Assembly: GCA_037200685.1 (NCBI GenBank)
Contig: JBBCIG010000011.1
Coordinates: 135,527-199,526 of the forward strand
Source: JAJKIP01 sp037200685
Lineage (GTDB): Bacteria; Bacteroidota; Bacteroidia; Chitinophagales; Chitinophagaceae
Length of the DNA: 64,000 nt
Direction: 5' to 3'
The first letter of the stretch is position 1. Each line of letters begins with the position of its first letter. Positions 55,897-64,000 of the stretch are shown here, piece after piece. Under the pieces are notes generated by a model, which saw nothing but the letters and a program-made list of their open reading frames with translations, did no database searches and had not been told where the DNA came from. A program made the translations under genes and the position numbers.

Positions 55897-57459
55897 ATGA
55901 AAAAAATAATATACCTGTTTGCCGGTTGCTTCTTATTTACAACTGGCTGCGATAAAAAGCTGGATTTAGAAAATCCGAACCAATTAACAACAGAAGGCTA
56001 TTGGAAAACAAAGGAACAAGCCCATGCCGCTTGTATTTCCATCTACAATGCATTAATAGTTGATGGCTCTTACATGCGTTCTTTTCCGGGACTTACGGAT
56101 AGCCGCGGTGATGATTTTACGGGTGACAGCCCATGGCTTGATCTTGTATTAACAGGACAGTTTATCATACCTACTACATCCGATCCTGTTTTCTGGATAT
56201 GGCGTGAATTTTATCTTGTTGTCAATAGAGCCAACCAGGTTATTGCCAATGTGGGGAAGTATGATCCCGCTGTTTTACCTGCAGAAGAAAAAAACAGGAT
56301 CTTAGGACAGGCCTATTTCCTTCGCGGCCTGGCATATTATAACTTGGCGACTAGTTTTAAAATTGTTCCTGTCATTACACAGCCTATACAAAGTGCGCAG
56401 GAGTATTTTGCTGCTACTGCAACAGAGGAAACATTATGGAACCAGATTTATTCTGACCTGGGACAGGCCGAAACGAACCTTCCTGTTTCTTATGATAATG
56501 TCACAGGACTTGACAAAGGCCAAAAAGGAAGGGCAACAAAAGGTGCTGCAGCAGGATTACTCGGAAAAGCTTATTTGTTTAGAAAAGATTACACGAAAGC
56601 TGGATTACAATTTGAAAAATTTTTTACTGGGGGCCCATTAGCGGGTATTTATTCGCTGGTAGCCGATTATAGGGATAACTTCAGGGATGTAAATGAAAAC
56701 AACAGTGAATCGCTTTTTGAAATTCAATTTACTGAAACAGGAGGGGCTGATATTAACTGGTGTTGTGATCCTGTTGGATCATGGAGACAGTGGCAGGCCA
56801 TTTCCGTTACTTACGGAATGGAGGGAGCAGGATTTTCTGATTATTTGCCGACCCGTTGGATTTACAATGAATATAAACTGGAGCAAACAACTGATGGAAA
56901 AAGTGATCCACGACTCCTGGCTACCATCGCTTCTTACGAACCTGCTGATAATTCAACACAGGCTTATGGAAGGGCGTGGTTTAATCCGCAGACTGCCATT
57001 TATCCAAGAAAATATACCAATGATGGTGTAGGTAACGGTAAGACTTTTGAAGCGGCGGCTGAATCATGGATCAATTACAGGGTATTAAGATATGCAGACA
57101 TTTTATTGATGTATGCCGAAGTGTTGAACGAGACAAATAGAACGGCACAGGCCTATCCTTTTATACAGCAAGTAAGAACAAGGGCGAAGCTTCCTAACCT
57201 GGCTACCGTAAAGCCGAATATGACAGCGGCGCAGATGCGTGACCAGTTAGGACATGAAAGGGCGTTGGAATTTGCGATAGAAGGACAAAGAATAAATGAT
57301 ATTATTCGTTGGGGTTGGTTATATGATGCGACAAAGCTTGCGCAACTGAAAGCACATGATCCCGATTTCAATTCATGGTTGCCAGGCAATGAATATTTGC
57401 CCATACCTCAGCGTGAGCTGGATCTTAATAAAAATCTTTTGCCTAACCCGGCTAACTAG
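55897..57459 (+). CDS. SusD/RagB outer-membrane glycan-binding lipoprotein (arabinan locus)
   Basis: A 520-residue SusD-family lipoprotein (FTTGCDKKL lipobox). Typical segments are RILGQAYFLRGLAYYNLA, AAAGLLGKAYLFRKDY, LRYADILLMYAEVLNE and GHERALEFAIEGQRINDIIR. It forms the surface lid over the SusC at 52804. Its stop is followed after 15 bases by a strong terminator, so susC-susD may form its own transcriptional unit with partial read-through to the enzyme genes. Confidence 0.93.
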   Translation: MKKIIYLFAGCFLFTTGCDKKLDLENPNQLTTEGYWKTKEQAHAACISIYNALIVDGSYMRSFPGLTDSRGDDFTGDSPWLDLVLTGQFIIPTTSDPVFWIWREFYLVVNRANQVIANVGKYDPAVLPAEEKNRILGQAYFLRGLAYYNLATSFKIVPVITQPIQSAQEYFAATATEETLWNQIYSDLGQAETNLPVSYDNVTGLDKGQKGRATKGAAAGLLGKAYLFRKDYTKAGLQFEKFFTGGPLAGIYSLVADYRDNFRDVNENNSESLFEIQFTETGGADINWCCDPVGSWRQWQAISVTYGMEGAGFSDYLPTRWIYNEYKLEQTTDGKSDPRLLATIASYEPADNSTQAYGRAWFNPQTAIYPRKYTNDGVGNGKTFEAAAESWINYRVLRYADILLMYAEVLNETNRTAQAYPFIQQVRTRAKLPNLATVKPNMTAAQMRDQLGHERALEFAIEGQRINDIIRWGWLYDATKLAQLKAHDPDFNSWLPGNEYLPIPQRELDLNKNLLPNPAN

Positions 57460-57474
57460 TTTTTTTGATGATGC

Positions 57475-57507
57475 AAATTCCTGCCCTGGATTTTTGGGCA
57501 GGAATTT
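57475..57507 (+). terminator. Strong terminator after second susD
   Basis: AAATTCCTGCCC (57475-57486) pairs perfectly over 12 bp with GGGCAGGAATTT (57496-57507), loop TGGATTTTT, followed by TATTTTTAA. It separates susCD from the FG-GAP lipoprotein, GH43 and GH27 genes and could set a high susCD to enzyme ratio. Confidence 0.88.
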
Positions 57508-57580
57508 TATTTTTAATCGTTGTTGAAATTTGGTAAAATGAAACAGGATATACCCGGTGTTGCCTGCGTTATTGACAACT

Positions 57581-60500
57581 ATGTTTACTAATATTAAAAT
57601 TAACCCCTTATTTTTTTTACTTCCATTAATAATAATGCCCGGTTGTAAAACAAAAAAAGTGACTGATAGTAAATTCCATTTCTCTCTTTTGGATGCTGGC
57701 AAAACAAATATTCATTTCAATAATAAAATAACAGAAAGCGATTCCGTAAACATTTTCATCAATGAATACATGTACAATGGCTCGGGAGTTGGGATTGGTG
57801 ATTTTAACAATGACGGCCTGCCGGACATTTTTCTTTGCGGCAGTATGGTAAGCAGTAAATTATTTATTAATAAAGGGGATTTTTCATTTGAAGATGTGAC
57901 GGATAAAGCAGGGTTGCAAACGGATAAATGGTGTACAGGTGTAAGTGTTGTTGATATCAATAATGACGGCTACCAGGATATCTATGTTTGTTCTTCTCAT
58001 GCACGGGATGGTGAAGCGAGAAAAAATTTATTATTTATTAATGATGGGAAATTACATTTTTCAGAGGAGGCGACTGCATATGGTTTAGCGGATACGGGCT
58101 TTGCCACCCAGGCGGCTTTTTTTGATTATGATAAAGATGGCGATGTAGATATGTATTTGCTGAACCACCGGATATACAGTCACACGGCCAATAATCTTCA
58201 GCCAAAAGATACCAGCGGTTATTCCCCGGCTGCAGATAAGCTGTATAGGAATGATGGTGTGCAGGCAGGACAAACCCATCCCATTTTTCTTGATGTATCC
58301 ATTGATGCGGGAATAAAAGAAGATGGATATGGATTAGGCATCGTGGTCACCGATGTAAATAATGATAACTGGCCGGATATATATGTGGCCAATGATTATA
58401 TCGCCAATGATATTTTGTGGTTAAATAACAGCAATGGCACTTTCTCCAATGTAATCGCCACTTCTATGAAACACCAGAGTTATAATAGCATGGGCGTGGA
58501 TGCCGCGGATATTAATAACGACCTCTTTCCCGACCTGGCGACGCTGGATATGCTCCCGGAGAATAATGAAAGAAAAAAAATGATGGTGAACAGCACCAGC
58601 CAGGAAAAATATGACATGCAGTTGCGGTTTGGTTATGAGCCTTCGTATATGCGAAATATGCTTCAGTTAAACAATGGCAAACGGGAGATGAATGGAAAGG
58701 CAGAACCATTTTATAGTGAAATAGGCCAGCTTGCCGGCATTTCTGAAACCGACTGGAGCTGGAGTATTTTAATGACGGATTTTGACAATGATGGCTGGAA
58801 GGATATTTATATCACCAATGGTCTCGGAAAAGATGTTACGAATAATGATTATGCTACATTCAGGAATACAAAAAACCATTCCAATAATTACACATTTGGA
58901 AGCGGTGATGCAAATCAAAAGTCAGGTAACGGCAACAGCGACATCAAAGAATTACGAAAGGAAATAGATGAGTATGGAAGCGTTAAAATGGATAATTATT
59001 TTTTTAAGAATAAAGGTGATCTGACGTTCAGTAATATAACAAAACAAACGGGATTGGCTATTCCATCTATTTCAAATGGTGCGGCGTATGCTGATCTTGA
59101 CAATGATGGCGACCTTGACCTGGTAGTAAATAATATTAACCAGGATGTTTTTATTTATAAAAATGAAATAAGAAATTCGGCTAACGACAGCACGAAAAAT
59201 TTTCTTTCCATTGAATTAAAAGGCCCGGCTGGTAATATTTCAGGCTTTGGGTGCAAAGCAACTTTATTCAGTAATAACACCAAACAGTACCTGGAGCAAT
59301 CACCTGTTCGCGGATTTTCATCCAGCGTTGATGGCCGGCTTCATTTCGGAATTAGGAACAGTAATGCTATTGATTCATTGAAAATTCAATGGCCGGATAA
59401 TAAAATTCAAGTGATTAAAAATATAAAAGCTAACCAGTTTATTATTGTAAAATATGCAGATGCAGCAACAGTTTTTTCCGGAACTGATAATTTAAAAATT
59501 ACTGGATTATTTACGGATATTACTGATCAATCAGGCGTTGATTTTAAGCATACCGAAATGCAGAATTATGATTTCGGAAATCGCCAGCCCCTGCAGCAGC
59601 GCTATTCCCAGTTAGGCCCTTGCATAGCAACCGCGGATATTAATGGGGACGGGTTAATTGATTTTTTTGTTGGAGGTGCGGCTAATCAGCCAGGGAAAAT
59701 TTTTATTCAACAAAAAGATAGAGAATTTATTTCAAAAAATCTTGTGGATGGAACTAAGACACAGGAAGACCTGGGCGCTATATTTTTTGATAGTGACGGG
59801 GATAAGGATTTTGATTTATTGATTACAGGAGGTAGTTCAGAATTTGGCGTAGAAAAATATAACCAGCCGCAATTATATATTAATGATGGTACTGGTAATT
59901 TTAAAATAGCGAAAGGCGCATTGCCGGAAATCATGGCTGTAACAAAAGCTGTGGTTGCTGCCGATTACGACGGTGATGGTGACCTGGACATTTTTATTGG
60001 CGGAAGATTGCAATGGCATAAATATTCGGAGTCTCCCCGCAGTTATATTTTAAGAAATGAAAAAGGAAAATTTGTTGATGCGACAAAAGATATATGCCCT
60101 GCATTGGAATACGGTGGACTAATAGATGCGGCGATTTTTACTGACTTTAATAATGATCAGAAACCTGATTTGATTGTTTCCGGTGAATGGATGCCGGTTC
60201 GTTTTTTCAGGAATGAAAATAATAAGTTGAAAGAAATAACCAAAGAAACGGGCTTGGGGAATATGTATGCATGGTGGCGTTCGCTGGAACAAGCCGATAT
60301 AGACAATGACGGTGACATGGATTATATAGCGGGCAATATGGGCCTTAATAATAAATATCATATAGCCCCTGATAAACCCATGATGTTATATGCAAAAGAT
60401 ATGGATAAAAATGGCTCACTTGATCTTATACCCGCTTACTATATTAAAGACAATAATGATAGCTACCAGTTATTTCCCGAGCCTGATAGAAACCAGCTGT

Positions 60501-60991
60501 CGGACCAGGTCCCTTCCATAAAGAAAAAGTACCTGCGGCATAAAGATTATTCAAAAGCAACGATGGGGGAAGTGCAAAATTATTTCGGTGCTGAAGACTG
60601 GACGATACTGAAATGTGAAACTTTTTCTACCGTATGGATAGAAAATTTGGGTAATGGAAAATTCAAATCACATGAGTTACCTATGGAGGCGCAGTTGGCC
60701 CCCGTTAATAGTATTGTCGCTGCCGATATTAATGATGACGGGAATATAGATTTGATCATTGCGGGAAATGAATACCAGTCAGCTTTCAGCACAGGCAGGT
60801 ATGATGCATCTTATGGACTGGTATTGAAAGGTAATGGCAAAGGGAATTTTTTGCCTTGCCATTACACGGAAAGCGGATTGATCATTGATGGAGATGTAAA
60901 AGCAATGAAAATGATTAGTCTTAATAATAAGCGCAACGTATTATTGGTAGCGCCAAATGATAGCAGACTCAGGGTGTTTTTATTGAATTGA
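57581..60991 (+). CDS. FG-GAP/VCBS repeat lipoprotein with ASPIC/UnbV domain (CRTAC1-like)
   Basis: About 1136 residues from the ATG at 57581, which begins a lipoprotein signal (LPLIIMPGCKTKK); the frame extends upstream only from a GTG. About 14 calcium-binding FG-GAP motifs of the form DxNxDGxxD occur throughout (DFNNDGLPDIF, DINNDGYQDIYV, DYDGDGDLDIFI), predicting two propellers. An ASPIC/UnbV segment (GRLHFGIRNSNAIDSLKIQW) lies near residue 600. Such proteins are common beside SusC/SusD pairs in Chitinophagaceae but lack an established function; surface glycan binding is likely. No catalytic motif seen. Confidence 0.85.
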   Translation: MFTNIKINPLFFLLPLIIMPGCKTKKVTDSKFHFSLLDAGKTNIHFNNKITESDSVNIFINEYMYNGSGVGIGDFNNDGLPDIFLCGSMVSSKLFINKGDFSFEDVTDKAGLQTDKWCTGVSVVDINNDGYQDIYVCSSHARDGEARKNLLFINDGKLHFSEEATAYGLADTGFATQAAFFDYDKDGDVDMYLLNHRIYSHTANNLQPKDTSGYSPAADKLYRNDGVQAGQTHPIFLDVSIDAGIKEDGYGLGIVVTDVNNDNWPDIYVANDYIANDILWLNNSNGTFSNVIATSMKHQSYNSMGVDAADINNDLFPDLATLDMLPENNERKKMMVNSTSQEKYDMQLRFGYEPSYMRNMLQLNNGKREMNGKAEPFYSEIGQLAGISETDWSWSILMTDFDNDGWKDIYITNGLGKDVTNNDYATFRNTKNHSNNYTFGSGDANQKSGNGNSDIKELRKEIDEYGSVKMDNYFFKNKGDLTFSNITKQTGLAIPSISNGAAYADLDNDGDLDLVVNNINQDVFIYKNEIRNSANDSTKNFLSIELKGPAGNISGFGCKATLFSNNTKQYLEQSPVRGFSSSVDGRLHFGIRNSNAIDSLKIQWPDNKIQVIKNIKANQFIIVKYADAATVFSGTDNLKITGLFTDITDQSGVDFKHTEMQNYDFGNRQPLQQRYSQLGPCIATADINGDGLIDFFVGGAANQPGKIFIQQKDREFISKNLVDGTKTQEDLGAIFFDSDGDKDFDLLITGGSSEFGVEKYNQPQLYINDGTGNFKIAKGALPEIMAVTKAVVAADYDGDGDLDIFIGGRLQWHKYSESPRSYILRNEKGKFVDATKDICPALEYGGLIDAAIFTDFNNDQKPDLIVSGEWMPVRFFRNENNKLKEITKETGLGNMYAWWRSLEQADIDNDGDMDYIAGNMGLNNKYHIAPDKPMMLYAKDMDKNGSLDLIPAYYIKDNNDSYQLFPEPDRNQLSDQVPSIKKKYLRHKDYSKATMGEVQNYFGAEDWTILKCETFSTVWIENLGNGKFKSHELPMEAQLAPVNSIVAADINDDGNIDLIIAGNEYQSAFSTGRYDASYGLVLKGNGKGNFLPCHYTESGLIIDGDVKAMKMISLNNKRNVLLVAPNDSRLRVFLLN

Positions 60992-61107
60992 TTTTAAAAA
61001 AGTTTTTAAAAATGAACAGAGCGTTAGGAAAAATTATAAAGAGCCGGAAGTTATTGCTGGTTTACACCGAGTGCTGGAATTAAAATAAATATTTCAATAT
61101 AAAGCTG

Positions 61108-62601
61108 ATGAAGATATTGTGGAATAAAAATAGTTTTCTGTTACGGATCGTATTTGCAGCGGCCATATTTTTTTCAGCCTGTAAAAAAAACCCTTCCGAC
61201 AGGACTGTTGATCCTCCTGATCCTGTTCCTCCTGTTCCTCATCCTGCCTTTGATATTAATTCAATAACGGATACATACGGTTCTATAGCTCCGTTTGCCA
61301 ATTACCAGCAATGGGGGCCTTATAATGTCCATGATCCATCAATAATAAAAAGTGGTGATTATTTTTATTCTTACAGTACCGATGTAGCGTATGGCACTTC
61401 TGTAAGGGCCGGCATCCAAATACGAAAATCAAAGGACCTGGTCCAATGGATTTTTGATGGATGGGTATTCAATGGCCTTCCTGCACAGGGCTCGGCTTTT
61501 ATTACACAGGCAGGCGGTACACCATTCGAAGGGTTATGGGCGCCTTATATAATGAAAGTGGGCAGTGAATTCAGGTTGTATTATTCTTTATCAAGTCCTA
61601 CCCCGAGATTAAGTGTTATCGGCCTTGCTACCGCTGCCAGTCCTGTTGGCCCGTGGACGGAAAAGGGCCTGGTCGTTACTTCTAAAAATGAAAGCACTAC
61701 TCAAACCAATGCCATAGACCCCACGGTTGTTGTTACGCCGTCAGGCGATCATTGGCTGTATTATGGTTCCGCATGGGATGGTATTTATATTTTAAAATTA
61801 AACCCGGCGACAGGCTTTGCGCAAACTAACAATGATAAAGGAATTCGTATTGCACAAAGAGGTTTTACAGGAAGTACAATCAATGGTAATATTGAAGGCC
61901 CCGAGATCATTTATAATCCCACGCTTAATAAGTATTATTTGTTCATTGCCTACGACTGGCTCGAAACAAAGTATAATGTAAGAGTGGGCCGTGCTGATAA
62001 TCCACAAGGGCCGTTTCTTGATTTTGATGGTAAAAACATGAATGTAGCTGAGGATAATATTCCTATGATCATTGCTCCCTATAAATTCAGCGGGCATAGT
62101 GGATGGCAGGGTGTAGCGCATTGCTCCGTGTTTGCGGACAATGGACAATATTATATGGCACACCAGGGACGTCCCGGCGTTGATAAATATTATATGGATA
62201 TGCATGTAAGGAAAATATTTTGGACTGCTGATGGCTGGCCGGTTGTTTCACCGGAACGGTATGCGTTGGAAAAAGATTCGCTGATCTCCCAGGCTGATAT
62301 AACCGGCGAGTGGGAGCAAATCGTATTTGGGTATAATGTAGTGCCGGGTTACCAAAATGAACAAACATCACCAGATTTTCAAAATTCTGTTTCACTTACT
62401 ATCAACCCCACTGGTTCTTTGAACGGAAACGCATCTAATACGTGGACTTACAACGCACCCTGGCTGCAGATGAATTGGGCAAATGGTTTTACTGATAAAG
62501 TTTTTGTACAAAAGGGAAGGGATTGGGAAAATAAAAAGAATACGATTATATTTTCAGGGTTAAATAATAAGGGAACGGCTGTTTGGGGAAAGAAAAAATA
62601 A
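61108..62601 (+). CDS. GH43 arabinanase/arabinofuranosidase-like lipoprotein
   Basis: A 497-residue lipoprotein (FFSACKKN) with a proline-rich linker (33-46) and a five-bladed GH43 propeller. The three carboxylates fit the family: Asp76 (NVHDPSII, base), Asp204 (NAIDPTVVV, pKa modulator) and Glu263 (GNIEGPEII, acid). A C-terminal lipocalin-like beta domain (about 395-497) follows, as in endo-alpha-1,5-L-arabinanases of Bacteroides. Surface cleavage of arabinan for the SusC/SusD upstream is the likely role. A GH27-like gene follows 17 bases later. Confidence 0.87.
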   Translation: MKILWNKNSFLLRIVFAAAIFFSACKKNPSDRTVDPPDPVPPVPHPAFDINSITDTYGSIAPFANYQQWGPYNVHDPSIIKSGDYFYSYSTDVAYGTSVRAGIQIRKSKDLVQWIFDGWVFNGLPAQGSAFITQAGGTPFEGLWAPYIMKVGSEFRLYYSLSSPTPRLSVIGLATAASPVGPWTEKGLVVTSKNESTTQTNAIDPTVVVTPSGDHWLYYGSAWDGIYILKLNPATGFAQTNNDKGIRIAQRGFTGSTINGNIEGPEIIYNPTLNKYYLFIAYDWLETKYNVRVGRADNPQGPFLDFDGKNMNVAEDNIPMIIAPYKFSGHSGWQGVAHCSVFADNGQYYMAHQGRPGVDKYYMDMHVRKIFWTADGWPVVSPERYALEKDSLISQADITGEWEQIVFGYNVVPGYQNEQTSPDFQNSVSLTINPTGSLNGNASNTWTYNAPWLQMNWANGFTDKVFVQKGRDWENKKNTIIFSGLNNKGTAVWGKKK

Positions 62602-62618
62602 ACAGGGAAATAAATATA

Positions 62619-63974
62619 ATGAACAGGAAGCTTTTTTTTATTGTATCGGTGTTTGTTGCTTTGTTAAACAACAGCCATGCACAAAAACCTTTTCATCAAT
62701 GGGCTTCCACGCCGCCAATGGGATGGAACAGTTGGGATTGTTTCGGGCCTACGGTTGTTGAAGCGGAAGTAAAAGCCAATGCCGATTATATGTCGGATAA
62801 ATTAAAAAAGTATGGTTGGAAATATATTATCGTAGATATAAGATGGTTTGTAGGTAATGATAAAGCGCATGGCTACAATGAAACGAATCCTGAATACACG
62901 ATTGATGAATACGGAAGATTGCTGCCTGCTGTTAACCGTTTTCCCTCTGCTGCGGGTGGAAAAGGGTTTAAACCACTTGCGGATTACATCCATGGTAAAG
63001 GGTTGAAGTTTGGGATACACATCATGCGGGGCATCCCGGTGATAGCTGTAAAAAATAATTTACCGATAAAAAATAGTAAAGCCAAAGCCGCTGATATTTA
63101 TACAACGGCCGACCAATGCAAGTGGTTAAAAGATATGTACACCATTTTGCCGGGCAAAACGGGGGCGCAGGAATATTACAATTCTATTTTTCAATTATAT
63201 GCTTCATGGGGCGTTGATTTTGTAAAAGTAGATGACCTTTCATCGCCCATTTATTTTACGGAAGAAGTGGAAATGATAAGAAAGGCTATTGATCAATGCG
63301 GAAGAATAATGGTGTTAAGTACTTCGCCGGGAGAAACGCCTTTCGCACATGCGGCACATGTACAGCAGAATGCAAACATGTGGAGGACTGTTGGTGATTT
63401 TTGGGATAACTGGAAACAACTGCGAGACCATTTTGAAGTATTTGAAAGATGGAATGGGTTTAGAAAACCCGGTGCGTGGCCCGATGGCGACATGTTACCG
63501 CTGGGACATATCGGCATTCGTGCAGAACGTGGCAATGATAGAATGGGTGCCTTCACCAAAGATGAACAGTATACATTGATGACGTTGTGGACGATGTTCC
63601 GTTCTCCATTGATGTTTGGCGGGCATTTGCCGGATAATGATTCTTTCACTTTATCATTATTGACGAACAGGGAACTTGTATATATATTAAATAACAGCGC
63701 CAACAACAAGCAATTATTCCGGGATGATAAAAAAGCGGCCTGGATAGCTGATGATCCTGCGACAGGGGATAAATTTTTAGCGCTTTTTAATATTTCCGGT
63801 GATGCTGCTCCTGAAGAAAAGATTCCTGTTTCATTAAATAAAATTGGGATCAGCGAGAATTATATCATTAAAGATTGCTGGTCAGGAAGAGCGATAGATA
63901 ATTCTGGCGATGAATTCAGCCCTGCTATTAAACGGCACGGGTGCGGCCTCTTCCGCATATCAAAAAAGAAATAA
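62619..63974 (+). CDS. GH27-like alpha-galactosidase/beta-L-arabinopyranosidase, secreted
   Basis: A 451-residue clan GH-D TIM-barrel enzyme with a signal peptide (MNRKLFFIVSVFVALLNNSHA). PPMGWNSWD (32-40) is the family hallmark, the nucleophile is Asp205 (FVKVDDLSS), and the acid/base probably lies in WPDGDMLPLG. GH27 contains alpha-galactosidases and beta-L-arabinopyranosidases; the large arabinose setting makes the latter worth considering. I chose the ATG at 62619, 17 bases after the GH43 stop, because it starts the signal peptide; an upstream TTG overlaps GH43. Confidence 0.86.
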   Translation: MNRKLFFIVSVFVALLNNSHAQKPFHQWASTPPMGWNSWDCFGPTVVEAEVKANADYMSDKLKKYGWKYIIVDIRWFVGNDKAHGYNETNPEYTIDEYGRLLPAVNRFPSAAGGKGFKPLADYIHGKGLKFGIHIMRGIPVIAVKNNLPIKNSKAKAADIYTTADQCKWLKDMYTILPGKTGAQEYYNSIFQLYASWGVDFVKVDDLSSPIYFTEEVEMIRKAIDQCGRIMVLSTSPGETPFAHAAHVQQNANMWRTVGDFWDNWKQLRDHFEVFERWNGFRKPGAWPDGDMLPLGHIGIRAERGNDRMGAFTKDEQYTLMTLWTMFRSPLMFGGHLPDNDSFTLSLLTNRELVYILNNSANNKQLFRDDKKAAWIADDPATGDKFLALFNISGDAAPEEKIPVSLNKIGISENYIIKDCWSGRAIDNSGDEFSPAIKRHGCGLFRISKKK

Positions 63975-64000
63975 ATTTTTATAAAATAAATCACCTACGG

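Noticed and set aside
52804..57459. Second SusC/SusD as a recent duplication of the first
   Set aside because: The two pairs differ in length and in most segments outside family motifs; they are separate lineages.
57475..57507. Riboswitch for the FG-GAP gene
   Set aside because: A simple perfect hairpin followed by a T-rich tract is fully explained as a terminator.

Overview
The window looks like a chromosome segment of a Bacteroidota bacterium, most likely a Chitinophagaceae-type soil or freshwater member. The evidence is two SusC/SusD pairs, a split hybrid-type two-component system with a propeller sensor, a Nudix-family AraR, an A+T-rich genome with weak ribosome binding sites, and a flexirubin/aryl-polyene gene set that starts with a Flavobacterium-type tyrosine ammonia-lyase. 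No tRNA, rRNA, CRISPR array, phage or transposase gene was seen.

Region 1 (0.3-6.3 kb, + strand): tyrosine ammonia-lyase, ketoreductase, ketosynthase, acyl carrier protein, LpxL-like acyltransferase, hotdog dehydratase and an unknown secreted protein. Together these look like part of a flexirubin (dialkylresorcinol/aryl polyene) pigment cluster. A convergent AlkA-type DNA glycosylase closes it at 6.3-6.9 kb.

Region 2 (7.1-42.5 kb, nearly all + strand): a large rhamnogalacturonan-type pectin utilisation locus. It holds a BNR_4 propeller protein, a DUF2264 enzyme, a divergent GntR/LacI-hybrid regulator, the rhamnose catabolic genes (rhaT, bifunctional aldolase/dehydrogenase, rhaM, rhaI, rhaB), SusC/SusD, GH105, CE12, GH39, GH106, a six-hairpin enzyme, a sugar isomerase, GH28, a second CE12, a second GH105, and a DUF1080 protein paired with a cytochrome-c-tailed propeller protein. 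The logic is outer-membrane uptake, deacetylation, removal of unsaturated and terminal galacturonate, release of rhamnose, then rhamnose catabolism. All five rhamnose genes are interrupted by single-base frameshifts: nine in 6.3 kb, against one in the rest of the window.

Region 3 (42.5-52.4 kb, - strand): a tightly spaced directon reading sensor kinase, AraC-type response regulator, AraR, araB, araD, lipoprotein aldose epimerase, araA. It covers L-arabinose sensing and conversion towards xylulose 5-phosphate.

Region 4 (52.8-64 kb, + strand): an arabinan-type locus with SusC/SusD, a strong terminator, an FG-GAP/ASPIC-UnbV lipoprotein, a GH43 arabinanase-like lipoprotein and a GH27-like enzyme, presumably controlled by the divergent two-component system.

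Between genes lies a dispersed family of short intergenic repeats (at least eight copies at seven places), plus a REP/BIME-like hairpin cluster. They mostly sit just 3' of genes inside the two sugar regions and are the least explained part of the sequence.
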